DNA of 64,000 nt from Pseudoprimorskyibacter insulae (GTDB taxonomy: Bacteria; Pseudomonadota; Alphaproteobacteria; Rhodobacterales; Rhodobacteraceae), in NCBI RefSeq assembly GCF_900302505.1, contig NZ_OMOJ01000001.1:310001-374000 (forward strand). Direction: 5' to 3'. The notes under the pieces were generated by a model, which did not search any database, had not been told where the DNA came from, and was given only the letters and a program-made list of their open reading frames with translations. Positions 41,693 to 51,698 of the stretch are shown piece after piece (the first letter of the stretch is position 1; every line of letters starts with the position of its first letter). Both the position numbers and the translations under genes were made by a program.

Positions 41693-42712
41693 ATGAAGAA
41701 AACCGTAATTCTTGGCGCGCTCACAGTTGCTGGCTTGGCTGCTGGTGCTGCTTCGGCTGCCACGGTTGACGATGTCAAAGCACGTGGCAAGCTGAACTGT
41801 GGTGTGACCACGGGTCTGGTCGGTTTTGCTGCTCCGAACGCAAATGGCGAATGGGAAGGCTTTGACGTAGGCGTCTGCCGTGCCGTTGCTGCTGCTGTTC
41901 TGGGTGATCCGACCGCGGTGGAATTCGTTCCGACCACCGGTAAAACCCGCTTCACTGCACTTGCTTCGGGTGAAATCGACCTGCTGGCACGTAACACCAC
42001 CTGGACCTTCTCGCGCGATGTCGACCTGAAGTTCGAATTCGTCGGCGTGAACTACTACGACGGTCAGGGCTTCATGGTTCCGAAGGAACTGGGTGTTTCG
42101 TCGGCCAAAGAACTGGACGGCGCCACCGTTTGTATCCAAACCGGCACCACGACCGAGCTGAACCTGGCCGATTTCTTCCGCGCCAACAACATCAGCTATG
42201 AGCCGGTTCCGATCGAAACCAACGCCGAAGCGCAGCAGCAGTACCTGGCAGGTGCTTGCGACGTGTACACCACGGACGCATCGGGCCTGGCCGCGACCCG
42301 CGCCTCGTTCGAAGATCCGACCGCGCACGTCGTTCTGCCGGAAATCATCTCCAAAGAGCCGCTGGGCCCGCTTGTTCGCCACGGCGACAACGACTGGGGT
42401 GATATCGCTCGCTGGACGCTGAACGCGCTGATCGCAGCAGAAGAATACGGCATCACCTCGGCAAACATCGCCGAGCTGTCGGCTGCTCCGACCAACAACC
42501 CGGAAATCAACCGTATCCTCGGCACCGAAGGCAACCTGGGCGAAATGCTCGGCCTGGACGCTGAGTGGGCCAAGCGCGCCATCATGGCGGGCGGCAACTA
42601 CGGTGAACTGTTCGAAAAGAACATTGGTGAAAACACCCCGATCGGTCTGGCCCGTGGCCTGAACGCTCAGTGGACGGATGGTGGCCTGCTGTACACGCCG
42701 CCGTTCCGCTAA
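41693..42712 (+). CDS. bztA: Glutamate/glutamine/aspartate/asparagine-binding periplasmic protein BztA
   Basis: 339 residues. Signal peptide MKKTVILGALTVAGLAAGAASA. Family 3 solute-binding protein: LNCGVTTGLVGFAAPNANGE, WEGFDVGVCRAVAAAVLGD, GKTRFTALASGEIDLLARNT and the C-terminal ARGLNAQWTDGGLLYTPPFR typical of AapJ/BztA. It delivers the amino acid to the BztB-BztC channel. AGAGG is the ribosome binding site. A strong terminator hairpin follows, so the binding protein should be made in excess over the transporter. Confidence 0.93.
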   Translation: MKKTVILGALTVAGLAAGAASAATVDDVKARGKLNCGVTTGLVGFAAPNANGEWEGFDVGVCRAVAAAVLGDPTAVEFVPTTGKTRFTALASGEIDLLARNTTWTFSRDVDLKFEFVGVNYYDGQGFMVPKELGVSSAKELDGATVCIQTGTTTELNLADFFRANNISYEPVPIETNAEAQQQYLAGACDVYTTDASGLAATRASFEDPTAHVVLPEIISKEPLGPLVRHGDNDWGDIARWTLNALIAAEEYGITSANIAELSAAPTNNPEINRILGTEGNLGEMLGLDAEWAKRAIMAGGNYGELFEKNIGENTPIGLARGLNAQWTDGGLLYTPPFR

Positions 42713-42721
42713 TCGCCTAAG

Positions 42722-42750
42722 AAAGGGCGCGGCATGACCGCGCCCTTTTT
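42722..42750 (+). terminator. Attenuating terminator between bztA and bztB
   Basis: AAAGGGCGCGG (42722-42732), CATGA loop, CCGCGCCCTTT (42738-42748) and a T5 run. bztBCD have no evident promoter of their own, so partial read-through is expected. Confidence 0.8.
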
Positions 42751-42842
42751 CCTGCGTGGGGCAGGACAACAACCGCATTCGGACCAACAGGAGCAGGGCA
42801 CACCCTGCCAATGCAAGCGGTCCGAAATTCAGGGATACCAAA

Positions 42843-44111
42843 ATGTCTAGTCAAAGCGATCCGCTGCCGGACTCGTTCCGGCTTTCAATGCTGATTTACG
42901 ACACCCGCTATCGGTCGATGACGATCCAAATCGTTGCGCTGATCGGGGCTTTGCTGGGTGCCCTGTTCTTGATCGACAACACGATCTCGAACCTCAACGC
43001 ACTCGGCAAAGAAATTGATTTCGGTTTTCTGTCAGAGCCTGCCGGTTATGACATCAACCAGCGTCTCGTGGATTATATGAGCCGCGACACGCATTTACGT
43101 GCTTCTTTCATCGGACTTCTGAACACGCTGCTGATCGCGGTTCTGGGATGCGCCATGGCAACCGTCCTTGGCGTCGTCATCGGTGTTCTTCGGCTTAGCT
43201 CCAACTGGCTGGTGGCCCGCATCATGACGGTTTACGTCGAGATGTTCCGCAACGTGCCGGTTCTGCTTTGGATCGTGTTGGCCATGGCGGTCTTGATCGA
43301 ATCGCTGCCAAGCCCGCGCGACTTCCGCGGTGAAAACCCTGAGGCCAGCATGATGCTGTTTGACAGCGTCGCGATCACCAACCGGGGCTTCTACATCCCC
43401 GAGGCACTGTTTTCGCGCAGCTTTGGAAACATCCATTTCTTCGGGGATTCAAGCCTGCGCTTTGATCTGTCGCTGGATCTGTTGGCCCTTCTGGCCGTTC
43501 TGTTCGGCTCAATCTATGCTGTGCGCCGCTTGGGCAAATGGGCCCACGCCAAGCAAGAGGCAACCGGCCTGCGCCCGACCACTTGGCACTACACCTTGGC
43601 CATTCTGGTCGTGCCCATGCTGATCCTGCTGACCGTGCTGGGCTTCCACCTTGGTTACCCGGAACTGAAGGGCTTCAACTTCAGCGGTGGCACCTATATG
43701 CGCAACTCGTTGATTGCGCTGTGGCTGGCCCTGTCGATGTACACCGCCGCCTTTATCGCTGAAATCGTGCGCGGCGGCATTCTGGCCATCTCGAAAGGCC
43801 AGACCGAGGCCGCATCGGCCCTTGGCCTTCGTCCCAGCCGGACCATGCGCCTTGTGATCCTGCCGCAGGCGATGCGGGTCATCATCCCGCCGCTGATTTC
43901 GCAATATCTGAACCTTACCAAGAACTCGTCGCTGGCGATTGCCGTGGGCTACATGGACATCACCGGCACCCTTGGCGGCATCACGATGAACCAGACCGGC
44001 CGCGAGCTGGAATCGGTTCTGATGTTGATGCTGGTTTACCTTGTTATCAGCCTGAGCATCTCGCTCGTGATGAACTGGTACAACGAACGCGTGAAACTGG
44101 TGGAGCGGTGA
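42843..44111 (+). CDS. bztB: Amino-acid ABC transporter permease BztB
   Basis: 422 residues from ATG 42843, with AGGGA at 42831-42835; the longer in-frame extension overlaps the terminator region and is rejected. Multi-helix membrane protein with an N-terminal segment MTIQIVALIGALLGALFLID, a large insert between early helices as in Bzt/Aap permeases, and the coupling (EAA) loop EAASALGLRPSRTMRLVILP. It forms a heterodimeric channel with BztC. Confidence 0.92.
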   Translation: MSSQSDPLPDSFRLSMLIYDTRYRSMTIQIVALIGALLGALFLIDNTISNLNALGKEIDFGFLSEPAGYDINQRLVDYMSRDTHLRASFIGLLNTLLIAVLGCAMATVLGVVIGVLRLSSNWLVARIMTVYVEMFRNVPVLLWIVLAMAVLIESLPSPRDFRGENPEASMMLFDSVAITNRGFYIPEALFSRSFGNIHFFGDSSLRFDLSLDLLALLAVLFGSIYAVRRLGKWAHAKQEATGLRPTTWHYTLAILVVPMLILLTVLGFHLGYPELKGFNFSGGTYMRNSLIALWLALSMYTAAFIAEIVRGGILAISKGQTEAASALGLRPSRTMRLVILPQAMRVIIPPLISQYLNLTKNSSLAIAVGYMDITGTLGGITMNQTGRELESVLMLMLVYLVISLSISLVMNWYNERVKLVER

Positions 44112-44112
44112 T

Positions 44113-45432
44113 ATGAGCGACACAAATGCACAATCTGTCCGCTACGTGCGTGACACTATACTGCCCCAACAGCCGCCGCCTGCCTCTGCGGTTGGGTTTA
44201 TCGGCTGGGCGCGGGCCAACCTGTTCTCCAGCTGGTTCAACTCGGTCCTGACCGTTATCTCGCTGGCCTTTATCTTTTATGTTCTGTCCGGTGTGATCCC
44301 TTGGGTCTTTCAATCAGTCTGGAACGCCAATTCGCTCAGCGAATGCCGTGAAGTGATGGTGGCCACTTGGGGCGATACCCATGGCCATGCTTGCTGGGGC
44401 GTTATCAAGGAACGCTGGTTGCAGCTGCTGTTCGGCTTCTACCCGCCCGAGCTGTACTGGCGCCCGATTGTGGCACTGGGCCTGCTGTTGGTGGCTTTGG
44501 CACCTGTCCTTTATGCGGAAAAAGTGCCTAGCAAGCTGCTGATCGTGACGGCGCTCTATCCCTTCGTGATGCCGTGGCTTCTGTGGGGCGGAACCATCTG
44601 GGCACCGCTGATGGTTATGGCGGGCTTCGGCCTTGGCTATATGGCCTACACGATCCTGAGCACGAAAATCGGCTCGCTTGGCGCGATCATCGCCGGTGTT
44701 CTGGTGCCAATCGTGTGGTGGCTGTTCCTGTCCGGTGCCGTGGCCAGCGCGCTTGCCTCGGTCCTGCCGCTGGCATTGCAATCGGTTGAAAGCCGTCAGT
44801 TCGGGGGCTTCATGCTGTCGACGCTGATCGGTGTTGTGGCCATTGGCTGTTCGCTTCCCATCGGCATCTTCTTGGCCCTTGGCCGCCGGTCTGACCTGTT
44901 GATCCTGCGCGCCCTTTGCGTTGGCTTCATCGAGTTTATCCGGGGCGTTCCGCTGATCACGCTGCTGTTCGTGGCCTCGACCCTGCTGAACATCTTCATG
45001 CCGCCGGGGACCAACTTCGACATCATCTTGCGGGTTATCATCATGGTGACGCTGTTCGCTGCGGCCTATATGGCCGAAGTGATCCGCGGCGGCTTGGCCG
45101 CTCTGCCGAAAGGCCAGTACGAAGGCGCAGATTCGCTTGGCCTGAACTACTGGCAGTCGCAGCGCCTGATCATCATGCCGCAGGCCCTCAAGATCTCGAT
45201 CCCGGGTATCGTGTCGACCTTCATCGGCGTGTTCAAAGACACGACGCTGGTGTCGATCATCGGCCTGCTTGATCCGCTGGGTCTCAGCAACGCAATCCGC
45301 GCGGACGCCGCTTGGAACGGCATCTATTGGGAACTGTTCGCCTATATCGCGGTGCTGTTCTTCATCGTCTGCTTCGGCATGTCCCGCTACTCAATGTCCC
45401 TGGAGAAACGTCTCCGGACTGACCATCGCTAA
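44113..45432 (+). CDS. bztC: Amino-acid ABC transporter permease BztC
   Basis: 439 residues. Hydrophobic segments throughout; the coupling loop is [20 protein letters not shown] and the conserved [15 protein letters not shown] precedes it. An extra N-terminal membrane region (about 35-180) before the His/Glu-type permease core is characteristic of AapM/BztC. Starts 1 nt after the bztB stop codon, indicating coupling. Confidence 0.92.
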   Translation: MSDTNAQSVRYVRDTILPQQPPPASAVGFIGWARANLFSSWFNSVLTVISLAFIFYVLSGVIPWVFQSVWNANSLSECREVMVATWGDTHGHACWGVIKERWLQLLFGFYPPELYWRPIVALGLLLVALAPVLYAEKVPSKLLIVTALYPFVMPWLLWGGTIWAPLMVMAGFGLGYMAYTILSTKIGSLGAIIAGVLVPIVWWLFLSGAVASALASVLPLALQSVESRQFGGFMLSTLIGVVAIGCSLPIGIFLALGRRSDLLILRALCVGFIEFIRGVPLITLLFVASTLLNIFMPPGTNFDIILRVIIMVTLFAAAYMAEVIRGGLAALPKGQYEGADSLGLNYWQSQRLIIMPQALKISIPGIVSTFIGVFKDTTLVSIIGLLDPLGLSNAIRADAAWNGIYWELFAYIAVLFFIVCFGMSRYSMSLEKRLRTDHR

Positions 45433-45445
45433 GGAGGTCACTCAA

Positions 45446-46237
45446 ATGTCAGAACTATCCATTGACCGCGAAGTTGACCGCAGCCAAATGCAGGTCAGCA
45501 ATGAGATCGCCATTACCATCGATAAGATGAACAAATGGTACGGCACCTTCCATGTGCTGCGCGATATCGACCTGACCGTTTACCGTGGTGAACGTATCGT
45601 TATCGCGGGTCCGTCGGGTTCGGGCAAATCGACCCTGATCCGCCGCATCAACGCGCTGGAAGAACACCAGAAGGGCAAGATCACCGTGGATGGCACCGTG
45701 CTGTCGTCGGATCTGAAGAACATCGACAAGATCCGGTCCGAAGTTGGCATGTGCTTCCAGCACTTCAACCTGTTCCCGCACCTGACCATTCTGGAAAACT
45801 GCACGCTGGCCCCGATCTGGGTTCGCAAGATCCCCAAGAAAGAGGCCGTGGAAACGGCGATGCACTTCCTTGAAAAGGTGAAGATCCCCGATCAGGCCAA
45901 CAAATACCCCGGCCAGCTTTCAGGTGGTCAGCAGCAGCGTGTGGCGATTGCCCGTTCGCTCTGCATGCGTCCGCGCATCATGCTGTTCGATGAACCGACT
46001 TCGGCGCTTGACCCTGAGATGATCAAAGAGGTTCTGGATACCATGGTGGAACTGGCCGAAGAGGGCATGACCATGCTGTGCGTCACGCACGAAATGGGCT
46101 TTGCCCGTCAGGTGGCGAACCGCGTGATCTTTATGGATCAGGGCCAGATCGTGGAACAGAACGAACCCGAAGAGTTCTTCAATAACCCTCAGAACGAACG
46201 GACAAAACTGTTCCTCAGTCAGATTTTGGGGCACTGA
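45446..46237 (+). CDS. bztD: Amino-acid ABC transporter ATP-binding protein BztD
   Basis: 263 residues from ATG 45446, with AAGGAGG at 45431-45437. Walker [19 protein letters not shown]-loop [17 protein letters not shown], signature [15 protein letters not shown], Walker [15 protein letters not shown], switch His in CVTHEMGFA. It energises uptake through BztBC. Last gene of the operon; the terminator after it is shared with the convergent sixA gene. Confidence 0.94.
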   Translation: MSELSIDREVDRSQMQVSNEIAITIDKMNKWYGTFHVLRDIDLTVYRGERIVIAGPSGSGKSTLIRRINALEEHQKGKITVDGTVLSSDLKNIDKIRSEVGMCFQHFNLFPHLTILENCTLAPIWVRKIPKKEAVETAMHFLEKVKIPDQANKYPGQLSGGQQQRVAIARSLCMRPRIMLFDEPTSALDPEMIKEVLDTMVELAEEGMTMLCVTHEMGFARQVANRVIFMDQGQIVEQNEPEEFFNNPQNERTKLFLSQILGH

Positions 46238-46255
46238 TCCCAGGCGATAAGATTG

Positions 46256-46284
46256 AAAGGCGGGGTGTTTACCCCGCCTTTTCT
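46256..46284. terminator. Bidirectional terminator between bztD and sixA
   Basis: AAGGCGGGGT (46257-46266), GTTT, ACCCCGCCTT (46271-46280), then TT, with A residues on the 5' side. Both flanking genes converge on it, and the sixA stop codon (46269-46271) lies inside it. Confidence 0.85.
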
Positions 46285-46775
46285 GTTTGGGCGATCACTT
46301 CGCGGGGAATGGCAAAATCCAGCACCTCGCCCATCCCGAAATCGACGCTGGCCCAATCGGGCGCGGTGATCTCCATCACAAGCGTTGCGCAGGTGGGGTA
46401 ATCATGAAAGCGAGGATGCGCCGGGGGCGTGCGCACCATCTTGCGGGCAAACTCGGCCATGCCGGGATTGTGGCCAATGAGCAGAACCGTGTCGCCGGTC
46501 GCCCCCTCAACGCTATCCAGCATGGTGCAGGCGCTGGCATGGTAAAGACTGTCTTCAAACTGGACCGGCGCCTCTAGCGCCAGAAAATCAAGCGTCTGGC
46601 GGGTTCGGGTCGCGGTCGAACACAGCACCAGATCCGGCAGATAGCCATGCGCCCGCAGCCAGTCGCCCATGGCCTTCGCGCTTTTGACACCGCGGTCATT
46701 CAAGGGCCGCGCGTGGTCAGAGCCGGTTTCCGCAGACCAGTCAGATTTGGCATGGCGCATCGCAATAAGCCGCAT
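46269..46775 (-). CDS. sixA: SixA-like histidine phosphatase
   Basis: 168 residues. The histidine phosphatase superfamily motif RHAKS is at residues 7-11 (MRLIAMRHAKSDW, His8), with the second Arg/His pair in CSTATRTRQTL and LLIGHNPGMAEFARKM. SixA proteins remove phosphate from histidine-containing phosphocarriers such as PTSNtr proteins. The target here is not shown. It begins 3 nt downstream of the 4Fe-4S protein gene and probably shares its transcript. Confidence 0.88.
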   Translation of the reverse strand: MRLIAMRHAKSDWSAETGSDHARPLNDRGVKSAKAMGDWLRAHGYLPDLVLCSTATRTRQTLDFLALEAPVQFEDSLYHASACTMLDSVEGATGDTVLLIGHNPGMAEFARKMVRTPPAHPRFHDYPTCATLVMEITAPDWASVDFGMGEVLDFAIPREVIAQTEKAG

Positions 46776-46778
46776 GGG

Positions 46779-47405
46779 TTACTCCGTCAAAAATGCACGC
46801 AGATGAAATGCCGATTGCTCGGGCAGACGCGGAAAGCGGGCCGACACGGGGCAGGCGCGTCGAACGACGCAGCCGCGCATACAGTCCGCCCCCGCGGCGC
46901 TGCGCAGATGCTCTTTGCAGCGAGGCACGTCATAGCCCGAAGGGGTCAGCGCGCCAACCGGGCAGGCCGATTTGCAGGGCTGGCGGGCGCATGTGACGCA
47001 TGGGAAAGCGGCCTGCAATGCCGGGATGGCCAAACCCGGAACGATGACCACACCGCGATAACTGATCCAAAGCCCGGCAGTGTCATGCACCAACAGATTG
47101 ACCGGAGATGGCCATGCACGCCCTGAATCCAGCGCCCATTGATAAAATGGCGCGAAAGGCGGCCCATCTGAAGGGAAGAAGGCTTGGCCTTGCCATCCTT
47201 GCGCCAAGGCCCCGATCACCCGTTTCGACCAACGGTCCAGCGGGTCAGGGGCACCGTCATCATACTCCGGCGCGGCGGTAAACTGGGGCCAAAAGCCCGG
47301 CTCATCCGGCCCCAAAAGCAAAAGCGCCCCGTCCGCATGGGGCAGGGCGCCTTGAATGGTCAGGCCGCTTTCGCGGGCCTCGGCCTCATACCGGGCCAAG
47401 GGCAT
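46779..47405 (-). CDS. QueG-like 4Fe-4S cluster protein
   Basis: 208 residues from the ATG at 47405, one base after the argB stop codon (TAAGATG), so translation is probably coupled to argB. The C-terminal third has two cysteine sets: Cys136, Cys139, Cys144, Cys148 (CVTCARQPCKSACPVGAL) and Cys163, Cys175, Cys179, Cys185. This is the bis-4Fe-4S layout of ferredoxin-like and epoxyqueuosine-reductase (QueG) C-terminal domains. The N-terminal half has DRWSKRVIGALAQGWQGQAF but no obvious cobalamin domain. Function unknown; a truncated QueG relative or a dedicated electron carrier are both possible. Confidence 0.75.
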   Translation of the reverse strand: MPLARYEAEARESGLTIQGALPHADGALLLLGPDEPGFWPQFTAAPEYDDGAPDPLDRWSKRVIGALAQGWQGQAFFPSDGPPFAPFYQWALDSGRAWPSPVNLLVHDTAGLWISYRGVVIVPGLAIPALQAAFPCVTCARQPCKSACPVGALTPSGYDVPRCKEHLRSAAGADCMRGCVVRRACPVSARFPRLPEQSAFHLRAFLTE

Positions 47406-47406
47406 C

Positions 47407-48303
47407 TTAGCGGCGGACGTTCTTGGCCAGCGGCGCAAGATCGGCGTCGCGGATCAGCGACCCGGCACCGTGTTCGGTGAACAGCTCCAGCAGAACCGCG
47501 TTGCTGACGCGGCCATCCAGAATGACCACAGCCCGCACGCCCTCTTCGATGGCCTTCAGCGCAGTTTCCGTTTTCGGGATCATGCCGCCCGCAATGGTGC
47601 CGTCTTCGATGAAGGCGCGCACTTCGTCGGCGGTGATCTGGGTCATCACGTCGCCGTCTTTGTTTTTGACGCCCGACACGTCGGTCAGCAGCAACAACCG
47701 GTCGGCCTTCAACGCGCCAGCAATCGCACCGGCGGCGGTGTCACCATTGACGTTGAAGGTTTCCAGCGGGTCCATGCCAGTCGCCACCGGGGCCACGACG
47801 GGAATGATGCCAGCGGTGAACAGATCGCGCAGCACCTGCACGTTCATTTCGATCGGGCGGCCAACAAAGCCCAGTTCCGGGTCGTCCGCCTCACACACCA
47901 TCAGGTCGTCATCTTTGCCGGACAGGCCAACCGCGCGGCCACCTTCATCCATGATGGCCTGAACGATGCGCTTGTTCACAAGGCCGGTCAGAACCATTTC
48001 GACCACTTCGACGGTGGCTTTGTCGGTCACGCGCTTGCCGCGCACGAACTTCGATTCGATTCCTAGCCGCCCCAGCAGATCGTTGATCATCGGGCCGCCG
48101 CCGTGAACCACAACGGGGTTGATGCCCACTTGGCGCATCAGAACGATGTCGCGGGCAAACTCGGCCATGGCCTCATCATCGCCCATCGCGTTGCCGCCAA
48201 ACTTCACCACGACCACCGCGCCAGAGTACCGCTGCATATAGGGCAGGGCTTCCGACAAGGTGCGGGCTGTGGCGATCCAATCCTGGTTCATGCGCTTTTT
48301 CAT
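47407..48303 (-). CDS. argB: Acetylglutamate kinase
   Basis: 298 residues. [20 protein letters not shown] is the N-terminal phosphate-binding segment, [16 protein letters not shown] the substrate loop, and [20 protein letters not shown] with [13 protein letters not shown] the ATP side. Second step of arginine synthesis. The start is the ATG at 48303 with AGG adjacent; a second in-frame ATG at 48291 is an alternative. In a - strand run with engB upstream and the 4Fe-4S gene downstream. Confidence 0.94.
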   Translation of the reverse strand: MKKRMNQDWIATARTLSEALPYMQRYSGAVVVVKFGGNAMGDDEAMAEFARDIVLMRQVGINPVVVHGGGPMINDLLGRLGIESKFVRGKRVTDKATVEVVEMVLTGLVNKRIVQAIMDEGGRAVGLSGKDDDLMVCEADDPELGFVGRPIEMNVQVLRDLFTAGIIPVVAPVATGMDPLETFNVNGDTAAGAIAGALKADRLLLLTDVSGVKNKDGDVMTQITADEVRAFIEDGTIAGGMIPKTETALKAIEEGVRAVVILDGRVSNAVLLELFTEHGAGSLIRDADLAPLAKNVRR

Positions 48304-48367
48304 CCTGAGGTTCCGGCGTTGTGTGTCTTTAGCGTTATCCGAAACTCAGCCGCGACTCGCAAGAGCG

Positions 48368-49018
48368 CTATTCGAGGTTGGCGATGATCGACCGAAGCGT
48401 CGGGATGCCGTCGCCCTTTTCGGAACTGGTGATAATCAGCTCAGGATAGGCGGCGGGATGCTTGGACAGGGCTTTGCGCACCTGTTCCAGAATCACCGGG
48501 CGATCCTTGGCTTTGACCTTGTCTTCCTTGGTCAGCACCACCTGAAACGTCACCGCGCTTTTATCCAGCACGGTCATGATCTCATCATCGACGGCCTTGA
48601 TGCCGTGGCGGTGGTCGATCAGAACAAAGGCACGGCGCAATGTGGCGCGGCCCGACAGGTACTGTTTCAGCAGGCGCTGCCATTTTTCGACCACCGGAAC
48701 CGGCGCATTGGCAAAGCCATAGCCGGGCAGGTCGACCAGATAATGGCTGTCCGAGACGGTGAAATAGTTGATTTCCTGCGTCCGCCCCGGCGTATTCGAC
48801 GCGCGCGCCAGCGCTTTGCGCCCGGTCAGAGCGTTGATCAGGCTGGACTTGCCCACGTTCGATCGACCGGCAAAGCAAACCTCCATCCGGTCGTCGGGGG
48901 GCAGGCCGTCCATCGCGACGACGCCTTTCAAGAATTCGACTTGGCCGGTCAGCAGAATGCGACCGGTCTCACGCGATTGATCATCAGGCTCTTCGGCCAA
49001 GGGAAAAGACAGTTCCAT
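48368..49018 (-). CDS. engB: Ribosome biogenesis GTPase EngB (YsxC/YihA)
   Basis: 216 residues from the ATG at 49018. G1 CFAGRSNVGKSSLINALTG, G2/G3 region SNTPGRTQEINYF and DLPGYGFANA, G4 VLTKEDKVKA. It is needed for late 50S assembly. The start lies one base after the stop of the MOSC gene (TGACATG), indicating coupling. Confidence 0.94.
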   Translation of the reverse strand: MELSFPLAEEPDDQSRETGRILLTGQVEFLKGVVAMDGLPPDDRMEVCFAGRSNVGKSSLINALTGRKALARASNTPGRTQEINYFTVSDSHYLVDLPGYGFANAPVPVVEKWQRLLKQYLSGRATLRRAFVLIDHRHGIKAVDDEIMTVLDKSAVTFQVVLTKEDKVKAKDRPVILEQVRKALSKHPAAYPELIITSSEKGDGIPTLRSIIANLE

Positions 49019-49019
49019 G

Positions 49020-49760
49020 TCACACTCTTTGCACGGTGTCGCCCTTGGCAACAACCCCTGCCGTCACGACCTGCGCGCGAACAGTGAAATCTCGGTGGTT
49101 CCAGTGGTCCAAAAGGGCCAGCGTATCCACATCGCGGCGTCCCGTTTCGGGGTTCGCGGCGGTGTGCAGGCATCGATCGGTTCGTTCCACCACGCGCAGG
49201 ACGGCGCTGCCGATCTGAATATCACGGTCCATCCAGTCGAATTCTTCCCATGGGGCCAGACCATCGACCCAGATATTGCAGCGCCAGCGATGGATCGACA
49301 GCGGCCGTCCGAACCATTGTTCAACCGCGCGATGCGAAGACATATTGCCGATGGTGATCGTGCTTTCGGTATCGGGAAATCCGGTGGTCTGGCCCCGAAC
49401 GATTCGGGCCGATTGCGCGCGACCTTCGGGAATGAACCCTCGGGTCCAGTCGATCAGCTTGTCGCTTTCGGTGTCGGGGTGGAATGTCAGCGGGGAGCGT
49501 TTGGGGTGGGTCAGGGTGATCCGTTCGCTGGCCTCATCAAGGCTGGCCCAGATCGCCGCCAATTCCGGGGCTTGAGATCCACGGGAAAACCCGTGGCACG
49601 TGGCCCATTTGGTGCCGTCCGCGTCGCTGGCTTCATGCGCGACCGCCCATAGGCGGTCATAGGGAAGCGTTTGTCCTTCGCTTAGCGCCACCCGATCTAT
49701 GGCCTCTCGGCCATGGCTTTTGATCGGGTGGCGCCAAATTTCAGTGACCTGCGCGGTCAT
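49020..49760 (-). CDS. MOSC-domain protein
   Basis: 246 residues. The N-terminal beta-barrel part (ITEIWRHPIKSHGREAIDRV-like start, residues 5-25) and the MOSC core with SSHRAVEQWFGRPLSIHRWR, VLRVVERTDRCLHTAANPET and DHRDFTVRAQVV-like end are typical of molybdenum-cofactor sulfurase C-terminal-type proteins. RCLHTAANPETG contains the conserved Cys. The sulfur carrier or reductase role is unassigned. It overlaps yidC by 4 nt (ATGA). Confidence 0.85.
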   Translation of the reverse strand: MTAQVTEIWRHPIKSHGREAIDRVALSEGQTLPYDRLWAVAHEASDADGTKWATCHGFSRGSQAPELAAIWASLDEASERITLTHPKRSPLTFHPDTESDKLIDWTRGFIPEGRAQSARIVRGQTTGFPDTESTITIGNMSSHRAVEQWFGRPLSIHRWRCNIWVDGLAPWEEFDWMDRDIQIGSAVLRVVERTDRCLHTAANPETGRRDVDTLALLDHWNHRDFTVRAQVVTAGVVAKGDTVQRV

Positions 49761-51586
49761 TTCTTGGCGGCAGCCTTGTCTTTCTTACCGCCAAAGATGT
49801 TGCCTAGTACGTCGGGTTTGTACCCTTGGCTGCGCATGATCAGGTATTGCTGGGTGAACGTGATCGTGTTGTTCGCGATCCAGTATAGAACCAGACCCGA
49901 TGCGAAGCTGCCCAGCATGAACATGAAGATCCAAGGCATCCACGCAAAGATCATCTTCTGCGTCGGATCGGCGGGTGCCGGGTTCAGTTTCTGCTGAAGG
50001 TACATCGAAATACCCAGCAGGATCGGCATGATACCCAACGATAGCAATTGCAGCGGACCAAGGTCAGGCACGGCATAGGGCAGCAGGCCGAACAGGTTCA
50101 GGATCGAGGTCGGATCGGGTGCCGACAGGTCATGGATCCAGCCAATCCACGGTGCGTGGCGCAGTTCCATCGTGACGAAGATCACTTTGTAGAGCGAGAA
50201 GAAGATCGGGATCTGCAAGATGATCGGCAAACAGCCAGAGGCCGGGTTTACCTTTTCCTTCTTATAGAGCGCCATCATTTCTTGCTGCAGCTTGGCGCGG
50301 TCGTCGCCTGTGCGTTCCTTGATCTTTTCCATCTGCGGCTGAAGTTCTTTCATCTTCGCCATCGAGACGTAGGATTTATACGCCAGCGGGAACAGAAGCG
50401 CCTTGATCAGCAGGGTCAGGCCGATGATCGACCAGCCCATGGAGCCGGGAACACCCAGACCAATCAGGGCTTTGTTCAGCCAGTGCAGAACCGCAAAGAT
50501 CGGTTTGGTCAGGAAGAAGAACCAGCCCCAGTCGATGCTATCGATAAACCGGTCCACGCCGCCTTCGTTCTGGTATTCGCGGATGGTTTCCCATTCCTTC
50601 GCACCGGCAAACAGGCGGGTTGTGCTGCTGGCGGTTTGACCCGCTGCCAGCGTTTGCGTCGGCAGAACGGTTTCGGCCTGATAGATGTCGCGGGTTTCGT
50701 CGTATTTGGCGACCGATTTAAACGCCTCACCCGTGTTCGGGATCAGGGTCGACATCCAGTAGTGGTCGGTGAAACCAATCCAGCCAGCCTCATTGACTTG
50801 CTTGACCTCAGCATGTGCGCCTTCCGATGCGATGATCGAATAGTCGGCCATATTGCCATAGTCGTCTTCGGTCAGCTGGCCATCGGCCATGCCAACAAGA
50901 CCCTCGTGCAGAACGAAGAATTTCTTGCCGTCTTTGGGTTCGCCGTGACGGGCGATGACACCATAGGGGGCCAGTGCGATGGTCGATCCGCTGGTGTTTT
51001 CGACCGTCTGCGTGACGCTGAACATGAAGTCTTCGTCAACCGACATGGTCCGGCGGAAAATCATACCCGCGGGGCTATCCCAACGCAGGGTGACCGGTGC
51101 CATTTCTGTTAGCGTGGCATTGCCTTCAACTTGCCAAGCGGTGTTGGGGCCTGGAACATCGTCAATTCCAAGCCCAGCACCCGGAGCCCAGCCGTAGAAG
51201 GCGTAGTAGGGGCTTTCGCTGCCAACTGGGAACAAGATCTGCACAATGTCAGACCCTTCATCCAGAGTGGCGCGGAAGTCCTTAAGGAACAGTTCATCGA
51301 CGCGGCCGCCGGTGAGCGAGATCGACCCAGCCAGACGCTGTGTGTCAATCGACACGCGCGGTGCTTCGATGGTGGTCTGTACATCGCTGGCGGTATTGGC
51401 CAGATCGGCATTGGTTGTCGCCGGGCCACCGGCAACACCGGCCTGCGGGGCGGGTGCCAGTTCGACCGCTTCGGCGCCCGGCGCCGGTGCTGTTTGTTCT
51501 GGTGGTGGGAACAATAGGAACCAGACCAGAATGACAACAAAGCTTAGCACCGTTGCCAGGATGAGATTCTTGTTCTGATCGCCCAT
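49757..51586 (-). CDS. yidC: Membrane protein insertase YidC
   Basis: 609 residues from the ATG at 51586 (MGDQNKNLILATVLSFVVIL). N-terminal membrane anchor, a large periplasmic domain (about 60-355), then five membrane helices with MGWSIIGLTLLIKALLFPLA and the coiled cytoplasmic loop MKELQPQMEKIKERTGDDRA; the tail is Lys-rich (GGKKDKAAAKK). It inserts membrane proteins alone or with SecYEG. Normally close to rpmH-rnpA-yidD; here separated from them by an EAL gene, ttcA and an opposite-strand gene. Confidence 0.95.
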   Translation of the reverse strand: MGDQNKNLILATVLSFVVILVWFLLFPPPEQTAPAPGAEAVELAPAPQAGVAGGPATTNADLANTASDVQTTIEAPRVSIDTQRLAGSISLTGGRVDELFLKDFRATLDEGSDIVQILFPVGSESPYYAFYGWAPGAGLGIDDVPGPNTAWQVEGNATLTEMAPVTLRWDSPAGMIFRRTMSVDEDFMFSVTQTVENTSGSTIALAPYGVIARHGEPKDGKKFFVLHEGLVGMADGQLTEDDYGNMADYSIIASEGAHAEVKQVNEAGWIGFTDHYWMSTLIPNTGEAFKSVAKYDETRDIYQAETVLPTQTLAAGQTASSTTRLFAGAKEWETIREYQNEGGVDRFIDSIDWGWFFFLTKPIFAVLHWLNKALIGLGVPGSMGWSIIGLTLLIKALLFPLAYKSYVSMAKMKELQPQMEKIKERTGDDRAKLQQEMMALYKKEKVNPASGCLPIILQIPIFFSLYKVIFVTMELRHAPWIGWIHDLSAPDPTSILNLFGLLPYAVPDLGPLQLLSLGIMPILLGISMYLQQKLNPAPADPTQKMIFAWMPWIFMFMLGSFASGLVLYWIANNTITFTQQYLIMRSQGYKPDVLGNIFGGKKDKAAAKK

Positions 51587-51698
51587 GAGGACCCCGCCGC
51601 GTTTCCAACAGTTAGATGTGGCAGGGTTCAACAGAGACCAGCCGGAAAGGTCAAGCAGAAACCACCTATTGCGACACTGGCTGGCGGATTCCACGCGA

